Below, in pieces: positions 24,404 to 35,619 of a stretch of DNA of 64,000 nt. The notes below the pieces were generated by a model. That model saw only the letters and a list, made by a program, of their open reading frames with translations, had not been told where the DNA came from and ran no database searches. The DNA is from Lactuca virosa (Eukaryota; Streptophyta; Magnoliopsida; Asterales; Asteraceae), in contig CAKMRJ010005412.1 of NCBI GenBank assembly GCA_928212115.1, positions 251,755,807-251,819,806 on the forward strand. The letters are read 5' to 3'. Both the position numbers and the translations under genes were made by a program. Numbering within the stretch: the first letter of the stretch is position 1; every line of letters starts with the position of its first letter.

Positions 24404-25167
24404 TGTTGGATTAGGTGTCTAAGCCCATAACTATAATTGGTATGTACTTGACCCGAGAGTAGCATGGTCCATTTGGGTTGCCTTCACCAGAACAATCTGA
24501 TAGGATGGATATTTGAGAAAGAGGTTATTTATGATTTATTAATATATTACAAGTATAATATATTAATATGAAATCATAATATTTGATTAGTATTGATTAA
24601 GAATTAATTTGGAATTAATTTAGTGATTAAAAGAGACTAATTAAATAAACGGGGACTGATTATGTAAATCAGTGATATATATAGTGTTCGGGCTATTGAT
24701 CCATGTTGAGCTGAGTTTTATGTAAGTATCCATGAAGAGTTAGCCCACATGAGATTTGGACCATAACCCAAGTGTATGGATTAGGGTTTACCCATGACTC
24801 TTGGAATCCTACACTATATATAAGTTATCCCTTAGCCAAAATCGGTTACACCTATGTATTCTAAGAGAATCATAAATGATTTTAGAGTCTATACTCTCTC
24901 TCAAAGTCCTCATTTGTTCATGGTGTTTGTGAACCATTTGAGGCATCACACTTGAGGTGCTAAGCTCTTGAACGGCCAAGAACTACAACTACATCTAGAG
25001 GTATTCATCTAACTATGAGCTTTATAATTTATATCCTCCATTGTATGCTAGTTAGGATGTATGCTTTGGAAAATTAAAATTGCATGTATAATTAGAGAAA
25101 ACATAGATCCAAAGCATCTAGGGTTGCATGTGCACCATAGGAGTGTTATAGTGCTTAAAACCCAACA
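24404..25167 (+). repeat. 3' LTR of copia element
   Basis: This 764-bp LTR is preceded by the purine-rich AAGTGGGAGAC (24393-24403). It carries a clear TATATATAAG at 24815-24824 in a promoter-like position. Apart from the microsatellite, differences from the 5' LTR are a few percent by eye. Confidence 0.93.
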
Positions 25168-25724
25168 AAGTCGTTCACAGCAGGATTAAATAATCTCAAA
25201 GTAAGGGGTTTGACTCTGTTGCATAGCTCTCGTTTGAGTCTAACAGTTGCAGGGACGAATCTTTTACTTGAAGGATTATTTGGTTTACACGTAGAGTTGA
25301 GCGTTCAACATCTAGACATAGTTAGTGGAAGCATTCTGTGGGTAACGACAAAATGACCAGCACTGGGAGTGGCTAGGATTCAGTTGTGACAGAGGATTTA
25401 TCCTTCATAGAAATAGAAGAGGGTTTTGTCGTTATTGTACAGTTTCCTTGGGAAGGCCATCGACTGCGCAGGGTAATGGTTGGACCCTCAGGATGTCAAG
25501 TACAACGGTCCTTTCGGGGATCAGACCGAGCAGACAATGTTATGTGTTGTATAAAAATTGTTGTCGGCATTCAGGCTAGTTCGGAGTGACTACAGTGTCC
25601 CATGAGAAGCATCAGTTAGTCCGGGATAGATAGCGGAAGCCGAGGGCGTGACGCGTGAGGAGTATCTGAGATAGGTAACTACAGAGGACTTCGAGGACGA
25701 AGTCTAGTTTAAGTGGGGGAGAGT
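25168..25724 (+). mobile_element. Gypsy remnant A, right part with polypurine tract
   Basis: This continues 3755-8690 after the copia insertion. It matches 30827-31224 of the next copy from about 25327 on. From 25566 it is identical to the next copy with a constant 5500-bp offset. It ends with the polypurine tract AAGTGGGGGAGAGT at 25711-25724. Confidence 0.8.
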
Positions 25725-25927
25725 TGTAACACCCGGAATCTAGAAGGATAATTAAAAGAATAAAAACCCCAAGTAAAGAAGGTCTACTCATCGAGTCCAA
25801 GGAAGATAACTCGACGAGTAGAAGCAAATAAAGGACGCGGGTGGAAGGACCTACTCGCCGAGTCGGGGAGGACCAACTCGACGAGTTGGTCTGGGTTTGG
25901 AAAACCCTAAATCCGGGTTTTGTACCC

Positions 25928-25937
25928 TATTTAAGCA
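25928..25937 (+). promoter_or_regulatory. Candidate LTR TATA box
   Basis: CTATTTAAGC lies about 200 bp into the LTR and upstream of a pyrimidine-rich stretch. It is repeated at 31428-31437 and in reverse in the minus-strand gypsy LTRs. There is no expression evidence. Confidence 0.45.
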
Positions 25938-27109
25938 TCCTATTCCCCACCTTTCAGCCCTATTTTTCCAGCCTCCATTGTCCAAACCCTAGATCTCGAA
26001 CCCTAATACTATAGTGATCAATTTTTGAGTGTTCTTGTGAGTGTTGAAGCTTGGGAAGGAAAGAGAAGCTTGGGGGAATCAAGAAGAAGCTAGTAGATCC
26101 AGAAACATCTTGCCTTTCTCATCATTTCTGGGTAAGAAAGTCTCCACCTTGCTCATTGAGTACTTTGATATTCTTAGCACCTTTTCTAGTGGGTTTTGAT
26201 CCAAGAAGCTTGACTCTTGGGATTTGGAAGTCCCAAGAAAGGAACTCTTCAGATCTAGTGTCGAGAGGGACTCTCATGGCATAAAGGTGCCAACTTTATG
26301 GCCATGGAAGTCGCATGCAACCTCTATGCCTTTATTTGGTCTTTTTAGCTCCAAAAGTCCATGCATGTAGATAAATCTTGAAGCTTTACGTGATTTTCTT
26401 GCCCCTAGAGTCCAGATCTACAACCCCATTAGTTATCTTGCAGTTTTGGTGAAGTTTGGATCGAGATCTAAGTCTTAAAGGACTAGGGTTTGAGATATAG
26501 CCATTAAGTGAGAGTATTAACGGGTAAAGTTGGAAACTTTACCCTTAAAAGGACATTTTCAGTGTATATGAGAAGTAGGAAGCTTAGATCTGAAGAGTAG
26601 GGGCTTAATCCATTAAGAAGGCCCAACAGACTGAGGAACTCGGCGAGTCCATGGAGGGACTCGACGAGTTGAGTTGGTTTGTCCCGATTCTATACAGGAG
26701 GGACTCGACGAGTTGGTTTGTGTTTTCGTGAATAGGAGTAACACGGGAACTCGGCGAGTCAGGGGTGACTCGACAAGTTGAGTCAACTCGGAGCGTTGAC
26801 TTTGACTTTGACCAAGGTTGACCTAGTTTGACTTATGAAGGCATTTAGACAAGAGTATGTGATGGGGAGGGGGAATGGTCTTCTACCCCAGTGAGGAATT
26901 ATGGTTAAGTTATAAGAATCCTGGACTTATCTAAGTTGTATGATGATCGGTAGCTCGGGGAGTCGAGAGATCAGCAGTTTAGGGATCTTCCAGCTAGCAG
27001 CAAGGGGTTTATTCGCGGGATTTGATAGTCAGCTTGTGAGGTAAGTCTCCTCACTATGTGTATGGGTCTACGACCATAATTTTGGCCCATTTAGTTTATG
27101 TATGGTAGG

Positions 27110-27436
27110 AAGAACCGGGGGTTAGCCCTAGGCATTATGCATGAAAGACCAGGAGGCGACTCCTGGCACACAGTATGTTATTATGTATGGTAGGAAGACC
27201 CGAGGGTTAGCCCTAGGCAATATATATGAAAGACCGGGAGGTGGCTCCTGACACATTATATGCTCATTAGCTAAGTAGAGTAGCATGTATGCTAGTGTCT
27301 TTGTGATACTTGCATGGAAGACCAAGAGGCGGCTCTTGGCACTTGTCTGTAAGACCCAGGGGGTGGCCCCCGGCTTGGCAAGAAAGACCACGTGGCGGCC
27401 CGTGGCATAACAACAAGACTATGTGCGGCACATAGC
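27110..27436 (+). repeat. Covarying hairpin array in gypsy LTR
   Basis: Eight units have the form AAGAC-stem-loop-stem-CA. Perfect 7-bp stems occur at 27149-27166 (CCAGGAG-GCGA-CTCCTGG), 27322-27339 (CCAAGAG-GCGG-CTCTTGG) and 27419-27435 (CTATGTG-CGG-CACATAG). The unit at 27388-27405 (CCACGTG-GCGG-CCCGTGG) has one mismatch. The others pair with one mismatch or wobbles. Stem bases differ between units while pairing is largely kept. The partner array in the other LTR is 32608-32932. Confidence 0.85.
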
Positions 27437-27769
27437 AACTTATTTGATATATGATTGATATGTATGGCTCACAGTATGTATGACATGTATGGCCCAGTTG
27501 ATATGTATGGTATGTGGTATTTAGGGAACTGACTAAGCTTCGTGCTTACGGTTTAAAGTTTTGGTTTCAGGTACCTTTAGTTTTCAGATAAGGAGCTCGG
27601 GACGATCGCAACGCATTCACCCATATTATTCCGCATTACGCGATCTTTTGGGATTAGACTCTGATATTTATTTTAAATGAAATGTTTTCAATGTTTGGGA
27701 CAAAGTTATTAAGTGTTTTCTTATACTACAAATGAAATTTTTGGTCTTGAATTTTGGGATGTTACAAAT

Positions 27770-27786
27770 TTGTATCAGAGCCTTGG
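27770..27786 (+). other. Primer binding site of gypsy element
   Basis: TTGTATCAGAGCCTTGG follows the LTR by three bases. It differs by one base (T for G) from the TGGTATCAGAGC initiator tRNA-Met type. Confidence 0.8.
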
Positions 27787-28737
27787 TTTGAAGGATTCGG
27801 ACATACTTTCGAGTGTGTCTGAACTCAAACTGAGTACCCGGTATGAAAATTTTCAAAAAAAAAAGAATCATTTTTATAAAAAGGATTTTAAAAAGAGAAA
27901 AAGTGGTGATGCGTGCAATCGACCGAGCTCAAGTAAGTGGTTCCCAAAATACTAATACATGTTTGTTATGTGATATGATATGATTACGTTATTCACATGC
28001 TAGATTAGAGTTACGGATCTAGAAAAGATGCCTTTGTATGTTTATATGAGTTTGTAGAATTGCATGCTAGAACTGATCAAACAGTGGTAGGATAGCCTGT
28101 TTAGGTTATGCCTGATTGTATGAGCCTTTGAATTACATGCTAGTATAGATTCCTGATAAGAGGATATAATGGGTTGTTTGGTTATATTTTCCGTTTGTCT
28201 GAATGTTGCTTGCTCTGTGCTTTGTGAGAGTTTGAGTGATGGGAATTAGCTATTAGATGAATACGTTAAGTCACATGTGACGAGGGTTGAATAATCTCAG
28301 AGTGCTGGATTTGACCCTATTGTGCAGCTCTCGTCTGAGTCTAATCGTTGTAAGGATGAGTCCTTTACTTGAAGGATTATCCGAGCCTCGATACATGTGA
28401 TGATATTCATGTAGTAGTTAGTTGGCATTATGAAAAGTCTTTCAGCAGCTGAGGACTGGGTGGGTTCAGGAACCTAGGAAATCCTAGGATATGCTTCATT
28501 AAGCCTAGCGGTGCGGTGTAGTGAGTTTTGGTGCTTTTATTGAGAAAGTGACTTAGAGGATTCGGGATGATTGTTGAGGAAAGTATGGATAGGTGTGGCA
28601 GGTAGTATTGGGCCCGCACTACTGAAAGCACAGGATCCATACTCGAATCGGTGAGAGTCTTGGAAAATCTAAGAAGCTTATGGGGAAAGGACCCTTGGTT
28701 ATGTTTTGACTTTTGGAATGTCGTATTTAAGTTGGAG

Positions 28738-29792
28738 ATGAGCTCTCAGGGAGATGGTCCAGGTTCGGGTTCTGGCTCAAGTGCAGATGCTGAGCCGATT
28801 AGCGAGCAGTTGTGAGAGTTCATTTCATCAGAGATTTATCGTTGTGTTTCAGAGATAGTGGATGAGCGCTTGGGCGCATTTCGTACGGAGGTGATGGCTA
28901 TCATTAGAGCTCGCACACTGACTTTTTCGGGAGTTCCGTGCTTGTGGAGCTCCTACGTTTCATGGGGAGAGGGATCCCATTATTAGTAGGAGGTGGTTAG
29001 CAGATATGGATAACGCATTCAGGATGAGTTTTTGCCCCGAGGAGGCGAAGGTCATATATGCTTCCTGACTGTTGAAGGATCGAGCACGTGATTGGTGGGA
29101 AGAGGTCGGTAGTGAGTTGGGTGATGATGCAGTTGATGCTATGTCGTGGGATGACTTTCTCGACCACGTTCCGAGCTGAGTTTGCACCAACGATCGAGGT
29201 ACAGCAGTTGGCGCAAGAGTTCCTGGATCTCCGCCAAACTACAGAGACTGTGGCAGAGATCACTGCCAAGTTTTGGGAGAGGGTGTTATTGGTACCGCAG
29301 TATGTAACGGACGAGGAGATGAAGAAAGTGAGGTATCATGACATGTTGCGGGATGACATCAGGAAGTTTGTGAGTATTTCAGGGTGCGAGACCCTGAATG
29401 ATGTGATCTATAGAGCCTGAGAGCGAGAGATTGATTTGGAGCACATTCAGAAGAGGAAGTCAAATCAGGTGCACATTTTGGAGGGCCCCGGGAAGAGACC
29501 CAAGAATTCTGACCAGCATGCGAGAGGTCAAAAGGACTGGAATCTGTGTAGCACGTGCAGGAAACTGCACAAGGGAGTTTGTCGTTCTAGTGGTGTAGGC
29601 TGCTACAAGTGTGGCAGTGTCGGTCATTTCAGCAGGGATTGCCCTCAGGGAGCAAGCCCATTGTGTTTTCACTGCGACCAGGTGGGCCACAAGAAGGCCG
29701 ACTGCCCGATGATAAAAGAAGGAGCATGGAGTGCGTCTGTCCCGACTACCTTGAGGATTACTGATGGACGAGAGAGTAGGGATTTGCGGTGA
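28738..29792 (+). pseudogene. gypsy gag with capsid region and CCHC knuckles, broken
   Basis: An ATG at 28738 starts a Gly/Ser-rich leader, with a TGA after about 25 codons. The capsid region follows in shifted frames (ADMDNAFRMSFC, RARDWWEEVG), then an open frame 29088-29420 (TVAEITAKFWERVLLVPQY). After a TGA comes the frame 29436-29792 with CSTCRKLHKGVC, CYKCGSVGHFSRDC and CFHCDQVGHKKADC. It is the best preserved gag of this family in the window. No protease or RT follows; the frame ends at 29792. Confidence 0.82.
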
Positions 29793-31209
29793 CAGACAAG
29801 GAAGATCAGGATTCTAGTAGGCCATGTGGTAGGTATGTATACCTTTTACTCTGTTCATTTCTATCGGTACTTAGAGATTTTATTTCCTCGCATTGGTTGA
29901 GAATAGTATACCTATGGGTTTATCCCTCTGCTTGTATTTGGATTATATTTTCAAGAAATGTCATATGCCAATTTCATACCGATAATTGTTAGTAGTTAGT
30001 GTAAGGTTATTTTCCCCTTTCTGGTTTGGAAGGGTTCAGTGTTATCTTGGTTAGGTTCGAAATCGGTTCAGGGGCATTACGTGAAGGTCCATGGCCAAGG
30101 TTCAGCAGGATGGTTATCCACCATCGCCAGGATACGGTGGTTTCAGTCTTTGTACTTGGGATGGCTTTTGGAAGCGTTAAGGGAAGTGGTTTATCACTGA
30201 AGAAGTGCTTTGATCATTGGCTAATTGGACTTCAAGGTTGAATGGGACATCGGGCTAAGCATTTGGGGCCATCAGTATTAGGATTTCGGCAACTGTTCAT
30301 CTAGTCTTCAGTAATTGCGCGGTGTTTGGAGTGGGCTAGTAATGGATCGCTAGCAAGGTTAAGCGTTGGTAGTCAGTGTGTCTATTGTGTAAGGAAAGAA
30401 ATAATGAGAATCCTCCAACTCTCACGTGTCGTGAAGACTTAGTCAAATCTAAGTGGGGGAGAAACAATCATGTAAACAGAAGCAGGAACAGTTTTGAAAC
30501 TGCGATAAGTTTCGCACCCATGCCAGGAAGAAAGGTGGCCCAAGCATCTGTATGGAGTGAGGGTAGTGTAAGTTGGAAGTTCGGCAAACTTGCCAACATT
30601 GAGATCGCATTCTCGTGATGGTTGATAGCAGGTCGTAAGAAATCAGGATGGGGATTTCAGTCAGGACATGAGTTCAGTTTGGGATATTAGATCGTGTATG
30701 TATGCTCGACTTTTGGTGTGTTCGGATATGTAGTCAGCGGAAGACCATGGTCAGCGGTTGAGTTAGTGTGGAAAGTATTGTAAGACTGCGGGATAGCCGT
30801 AGCATTCACTAGTAGCCAGTCAGCGTGGAAGCATTCAGTGGGTAACGACAAAATGACCGGCACTGGGAGTGGCTGGGTTTTAGTTGCGATGGAGCATTTA
30901 TCCTTCATAGAAATAGAAGAGGGTTTTGTCGTTATTGTACAGTTGCCTTGGGAAGGCCATCGACTGCGCAGGGTAATGGTTGGACCCTCAGGATGTCAAG
31001 TGCAGCGGTCCTTTCGGGGATCGGACCGAGCATACAAGGTTATGTGTTGTATAAAAATTGTTGCGGGCATTCAGGCTAGTTCGGAGTGACTACAGTGTCC
31101 CATGAGAAGCATCAGTTAGTCCGGGATAGATAGCGGAAGCCGAGGGCGTGACGCGTGAGGAGTATCTGAGATAGGTAACTACAGAGGACTTCGAGGACGA
31201 AGTCTAGTT
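29793..31209 (+). other. Non-coding 3' internal region of the gypsy element
   Basis: This replaces pol. It is collinear with 4064-4544 and 7317-7880 of remnant A, has the extra polypurine-like AAGTGGGGGAGA at about 30448, and keeps one hairpin unit (about 30780-30800). It then jumps to sequence matching 25328 onward. The deletion junction shares GTGGAA. Confidence 0.75.
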
Positions 31210-31224
31210 TAAGTGGGGGAGAGT

Positions 31225-33261
31225 TGTAACACCCGGAATCTAGAAGGATAATTAAAAGAATAAAAACCCCAAGTAAAGAAGGTCTACTCATCGAGTCCAA
31301 GGAAGATAACTCGACGAGTAGAAGCAAATAAAGGACGCGGGTGGAAGGACCTACTCGCCGAGTCGGGGAGGACCAACTCGACGAGTTGGTCTGGGTTTGG
31401 AAAACCCTAAATCCGGGTTTTGTACCCTATTTAAGCATCCTATTCCCCACCTTTCAGCCCTATTTTTCCAGCCTCCATTGTCCAAACCCTAGATCTCGAA
31501 CCCTAATACTATAGTGATCAATTTTTGAGTGTTCTTGTGAGTGTTGAAGCTTGGGAAGGAAAGAGAAGCTTGGGGGAATCAAGAAGAAGCTAGTAGATCC
31601 AGAAACATCTTGCCTTTCTCATCATTTCTAGGTAAGAAAGTCTCCACCTTCCTCATTGAGTACTTAGATCTTCTTAGCACATTTTCTAGTGGGTTTTGGT
31701 CATAGAAGCTTGACTCTTGGGATTTGGACGTCCCAAGAAAGGAACTCTTCAGATCTAGTGTCTAGAGGGACTTTCATGGCATAAAGGTGCCAACTTTATG
31801 GCATGGAAGTCCCATGCAACCTCTAAGCCTCTATTTTGGTCTTTTTAGCTCCAAAAGGCCATGCATGCAGATAAATCTTAAAGCTTTACGTGATTTCTTG
31901 CCCCTAGAGTCCAGATCTACAACCCCATGAGTTATCGGTGAAATTTGGATCAAGATCTAAGTCTTAAAGGACTAGGGTTTGAGTTATAGCCATTAAGTGA
32001 GAGTATTAACGAGTAAAGCTGGAAACTTTACGCTTAAAAGGACATTTTCAGTTTATATGAGAAGTAGGAAGATTAGATCTGAAGAGTAGGGGCTTAATCC
32101 ATTAAGAACGCCCAACAGACTGAGGAACTCGACGAGTCCATGGAGGGACTCGACGAGTTGAGTTGGTTTGTCCCGATTCTGTACAGGAGGGAGTCGACAA
32201 GGTGGTTTATGTTTTCGTGACTAGGAGTAACAAGGTAACTCAGCGAGTCAGGGGGTGACTCGACAAGTTGAGTCAACTCGGAGCGTTGACTTTAACTGTT
32301 GACTTTGACTTTGACCAAGGTTGACCTAGTTTGACTTATGAAGGCATTTAGACAAGAGTATGTGAGGGGGGTGGTCTTCTACGCCAGTGAGGACTTATGG
32401 TTAAGTTATAAGAATCCCGGACTTATCTAAGTTGTATGATGATCAGTGGCTCGGGGAGTCGAGAGATTAGCAGTTCAGGGATCTGCCAGCTAGCAGCGAG
32501 GGGTTTATTCGCGGGATTCGGCAGTCAGCTTGTGAGGTGAGTCTCCTCACTGTGTGTATGGGTCTACGGCCACAATGCTGGCCCATTTAGTTTATGTATA
32601 GTAGGAAGACCCGGGGGTTAGCCCTAGGCATTATGCATGAAAGACCAGGAGGCGACTCCTGGCACACAGTATGTTATTATGTATGGTAGGAAGACCCGAG
32701 GGTTAGCCCTAGGCAATATGTATGAAAGACCGGGAGGTGGCTCTTGACACATTTTATGCTCATTAGCTAAGTAGAGTAGTATGTATGCTAGTTGTCTTTG
32801 TGATACTTGCATGGAAGACCAGGAGGCGGCTCTTGGCACTTGTCTGTAAGACCCAGGGGGTGGCCCCGGCTTGGCAAGAAAGACCACGTGGCGGCCCGTG
32901 GCATAACAGCAAGACTATGTACGGCACATAACAACTTATTTGATATATGATTGATATGTATGGCTCATAGTATGTGTGACATGTATGGCCCAGTTGATAT
33001 GTATGGTATGTGGTATTTGGGGAACTCACTAAGCTTCGTGCTTATGGTTTACAATTTTGGTTTCAGATACCTTTAGTTTTCAGATAAGGAGCTCGGGATG
33101 ATCGCAACACATTCACCCATATTATTCCGCATTACGTGATCTTTGGGATTAGACTCTGATATTTATTTTAAATGAAATGTTTTCAATGTTTGGGACAAAG
33201 TTATTAAGTGTTTTCTTATATTACAAATGAAATTTTTGGTCTTGAATTTTGGGATGTTACA
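31225..33261 (+). repeat. 3' LTR of gypsy element
   Basis: This 2037-bp LTR is preceded by the polypurine tract at 31210-31223. It carries palindromes and a hairpin array (32608-32932). Outside the first 405 bp it differs from the LTR at 25725 by several percent by eye. Confidence 0.93.
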
Positions 33262-33800
33262 CCCAAATTTACAAAATTATAGTCTAAATTCATTTACACA
33301 CTCTAAAATACACTCTGGAAAATGTCACATGTCAATCCGACTTTAAACGAATGAGATATGCATGTGTTAACATTTTCACAAAATACAAAGTACAAAAACA
33401 AATAACTTAAAAGTTGAAAATTTTCAGCTTTGATATCCCGGCTTCGGGGGACTATAAGTCATTGAATATTAAACCAAAAATGACAAATTTATAGTCTAAA
33501 ATCATGTACAAACTCTAGACTACAAGTTGGAAAAAAACCGCATATCAATCCGACTTCAAACGAATTAGATATGCATGTTTTAAAACTTTCACAGAACACA
33601 AAAAAGCTGAAAAACTAAAAACTTTCAGCTTTTATATCTCAACTTTGGGGGACTGTAAATCAATAAATATAAAACTAAAAATGACAAATTTATAGTCTAA
33701 AATCATCTACAAACTCTAAACTACACGTTGGAAAAAACCATATGTCAATCCGAGTTAAAACGTATGAGATATGCATGTTTTAAACGTTTCACAGAAACCG
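33262..33800. repeat. About 200-bp tandem repeat, nearly three copies
   Basis: Blocks recur at about 33268, 33478 and 33677: ACAAATTTATAGTCTAAAATC, a CATATCAATCCGA word, GAGATATGCATG and AGCTGAAAA...CTTTCAGC. The last pair forms an inverted repeat inside each unit. The size and AT-richness are satellite-like, but only three copies exist here. Confidence 0.8.
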
Positions 33801-33990
33801 GTTCCGAACCCTAAAAGTGGTTCCGGTTCTTAGACCCGGTTTACCTAGACCCGATGGAACCAAACCCGGATTACCCGGAATCCGGATAAAGCCAATTTTT
33901 AAACCCGGAACCAAAACCGGTTCTATATATTCCGGTTCTAACGGTTCCGGTTCTGGTCCAATTCTGGTTCCGGTTTTCCGGTTTTAAATC
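33801..33990. repeat. Degenerate CCGGTTC-rich tract
   Basis: Irregular repeats of CCGGTTCC, GAACCGG and TTCCGGTT occur in both orientations. No coding potential was seen. Confidence 0.7.
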
Positions 33991-33999
33991 TCATCCTTA

Positions 34000-34262
34000 C
34001 ATGTAGACACATACACACATAGCTAAACATAAACATACACATACACATACACATATGTACTTACATACACATTCAAATACACACACATGCATACACATAC
34101 ACATACACATAAGCATACACTTACACATTCAAATACACACATACACATACATATACATACACACATACACATACCCACATACATTTACATACGCACCCTC
34201 ATACACGTACATACAAATACATACACATACATACATACATAAATACATACATACACATACAA
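34000..34262. repeat. (CATACA)n microsatellite
   Basis: Imperfect CATACA and ACACAT repeats run over about 260 bp. Open frames across it (for example 34055-34312) are low-complexity artefacts. Confidence 0.95.
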
Positions 34263-34299
34263 ATATGCATATTTCCCTTTATTATAATCATTTTTCATT

Positions 34300-34570
34300 A
34301 TTTATAAATTAAACATAGATTATTTCACCTTATTGATGTGTTAAACGTAGGCTTTTTTCGTTTAATCATTTGTTTGTGTGTTAAACACATTTGTTACAAT
34401 TATTATATATTATTATGATGGTTATAAATATTATTATTAATAGTATTATTAAGATGATTTTTAATTGTTCGTGTCTTAAATATATAAGAAAATTGATCCA
34501 AAAAAAAATTAAGAGTCGAATAATGAAAAATAATAATAATGGGAGTAATAATAATAATAATGGAAATTAT
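34300..34570. other. AT-rich spacer
   Basis: This holds A/T-rich text with an AATAATAAT run near 34535-34560. No gene or conserved motif was seen. Confidence 0.6.
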
Positions 34571-34753
34571 GAATCCGTCGGTATTTCGTAGCTGTTATGT
34601 AGTTGTTTTCTTTCGTCGCTAGTCCGTACCTATTCCGTTAGTATATTAGGGCATCCCATTTTGTAGATGATCCGTAGCGATTCCGTAGTTAATTAGCTAC
34701 AAAAATTTTCCGTATCTATTTTCTATAGGAAAACCCCCTATTTTCTAGCAGTG
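34571..34753. mobile_element. CACTA-type transposon end (right terminus)
   Basis: The terminus is TTTTCTAGCAGTG (34741-34753), the reverse of CACTGCTAGAAAA. Preceding it are about seven TCCGTA words in irregular spacing (34574-34720), like the subterminal transposase-binding repeats of CACTA elements. The left terminus was not found, so element size is unknown. Confidence 0.6.
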
Positions 34754-35500
34754 GACATGATTCTTCTAGCTACACCAATTCACTTGGATTAAAAGGAACA
34801 ATCAGATATGTCGCTCCTGGTAATATATCTTACTCATATTCTATCAATTTTTCCTTCTTAATATCCTAAGGTACATAAGTTGACAATTTTTAGCATATAT
34901 ATTTATAAATAGTAGTGAGTGTAGCACGGGCGGAACACATACATTAGATTTTGGGGGGCCGAAACCACAACTTCAAACGAAAACTATATAAAAATGTTTA
35001 ATTTGTTTCAAAGTTATTACATATCGACACTATGTTACAGTGGATATTTTTGTTCATGTTTATGGATACTCAATAAGGAAATTGACTAACATGTAACAAA
35101 CAACAAAATAAAATGGCAATTATCAAATAAGTTTTGCCAAACAATTAGTTATTTTGACAATAATACAAGCTAAAAACACAATGAAAAAAAATAATAACAA
35201 TTAAAATATTTCCTTATTAGGGTTGTGAATTAAAAAGCTTATACGAGAATCCTTAAACTAAATAATACAAACAAAAACATATGTACTTACCGATATAGTA
35301 TGATTAACAACCAAATTAATTACTTATAATAAGTTAATCAACATAACTACATAAAATAACAATATTCAAAGTTATTACAAATAACATTATTGAAAATATT
35401 GTAACTCTATCATAAACTTTTTATGACATCATGATGTATAATTACTTTTACCCATATAAGGGAGTGAATATATAGTCAATTTGTCTGTTTATATTACGAA
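34754..35500. other. AT-rich spacer without recognisable genes
   Basis: A GGGCGGAACACATACAT word at about 34929 is followed by GGGGGGCCGAAACC, then AT-rich text. No open frame of note and no boundary repeats were recognised. Confidence 0.5.
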
Positions 35501-35619
35501 TATTTACCCTAGGAGGAGAGAGGGTGTGTACCTATTTCTTTTTGAGAAAACTAATGAAATAACCAAAAGTTAGAGGGTGTTTTAAGAAATTAACCATGAA
35601 ATTTTGAGTTTTGGAAAAT

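Larger units (their letters stand above)
8691..25167 (+). mobile_element. Complete Ty1/copia element, gag-bearing, non-autonomous, with a nested gypsy insertion
   Basis: Both LTRs are present (8691-9537 and 24404-25167), starting TGTTGGATTAGG and ending AAACCCAACA. They are flanked by near-matching 5-bp duplications, aagtt (8686-8690) and aagtc (25168-25172). The element has a primer site, a gag with a CCHC knuckle (11233-11927) and about 3.7 kb of decayed pol-derived sequence. A minus-strand gypsy element splits the 3' part at 15641-24286. Without that insertion and one target copy it would be about 7.8 kb, which matches the sister copy at 49622-57335 (7.7 kb). It lies in gypsy remnant A. 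Confidence 0.93.
25725..27766 (+). repeat. Gypsy LTR shared by remnant A and the next copy
   Basis: This 2042-bp LTR carries a TATA-like CTATTTAAGC at about 25928-25937, palindromes at 25787-25884 and 26638-26780, and the hairpin array at 27110-27436. Its first 405 bp are identical to the LTR at 31225, then scattered differences appear. Confidence 0.93.
25725..33261 (+). mobile_element. Ty3/gypsy element, gag-only, LTR-internal-LTR
   Basis: LTRs 25725-27766 and 31225-33261 (TGTAACACCC...GATGTTACA) bound a 3.46-kb internal region. Primer site, broken gag and polypurine tract are present. There is no pol, so it resembles plant non-autonomous LTR elements that keep only gag. No 5-bp duplication flanks this unit, because the left LTR joins directly to the 3' end of remnant A. 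The left LTR is thus shared, forming a tandem of two elements as expected from unequal recombination. Confidence 0.88.

Noticed and set aside
25612..25827. Minus-strand frame duplicated exactly at 31112-31327
   Set aside because: It crosses the internal/LTR border antisense to the element, and its perfect duplication is explained by the 564-bp identical tract.
34055..34312. Histidine/threonine-rich open frame
   Set aside because: It is the CATACA microsatellite read in one frame.
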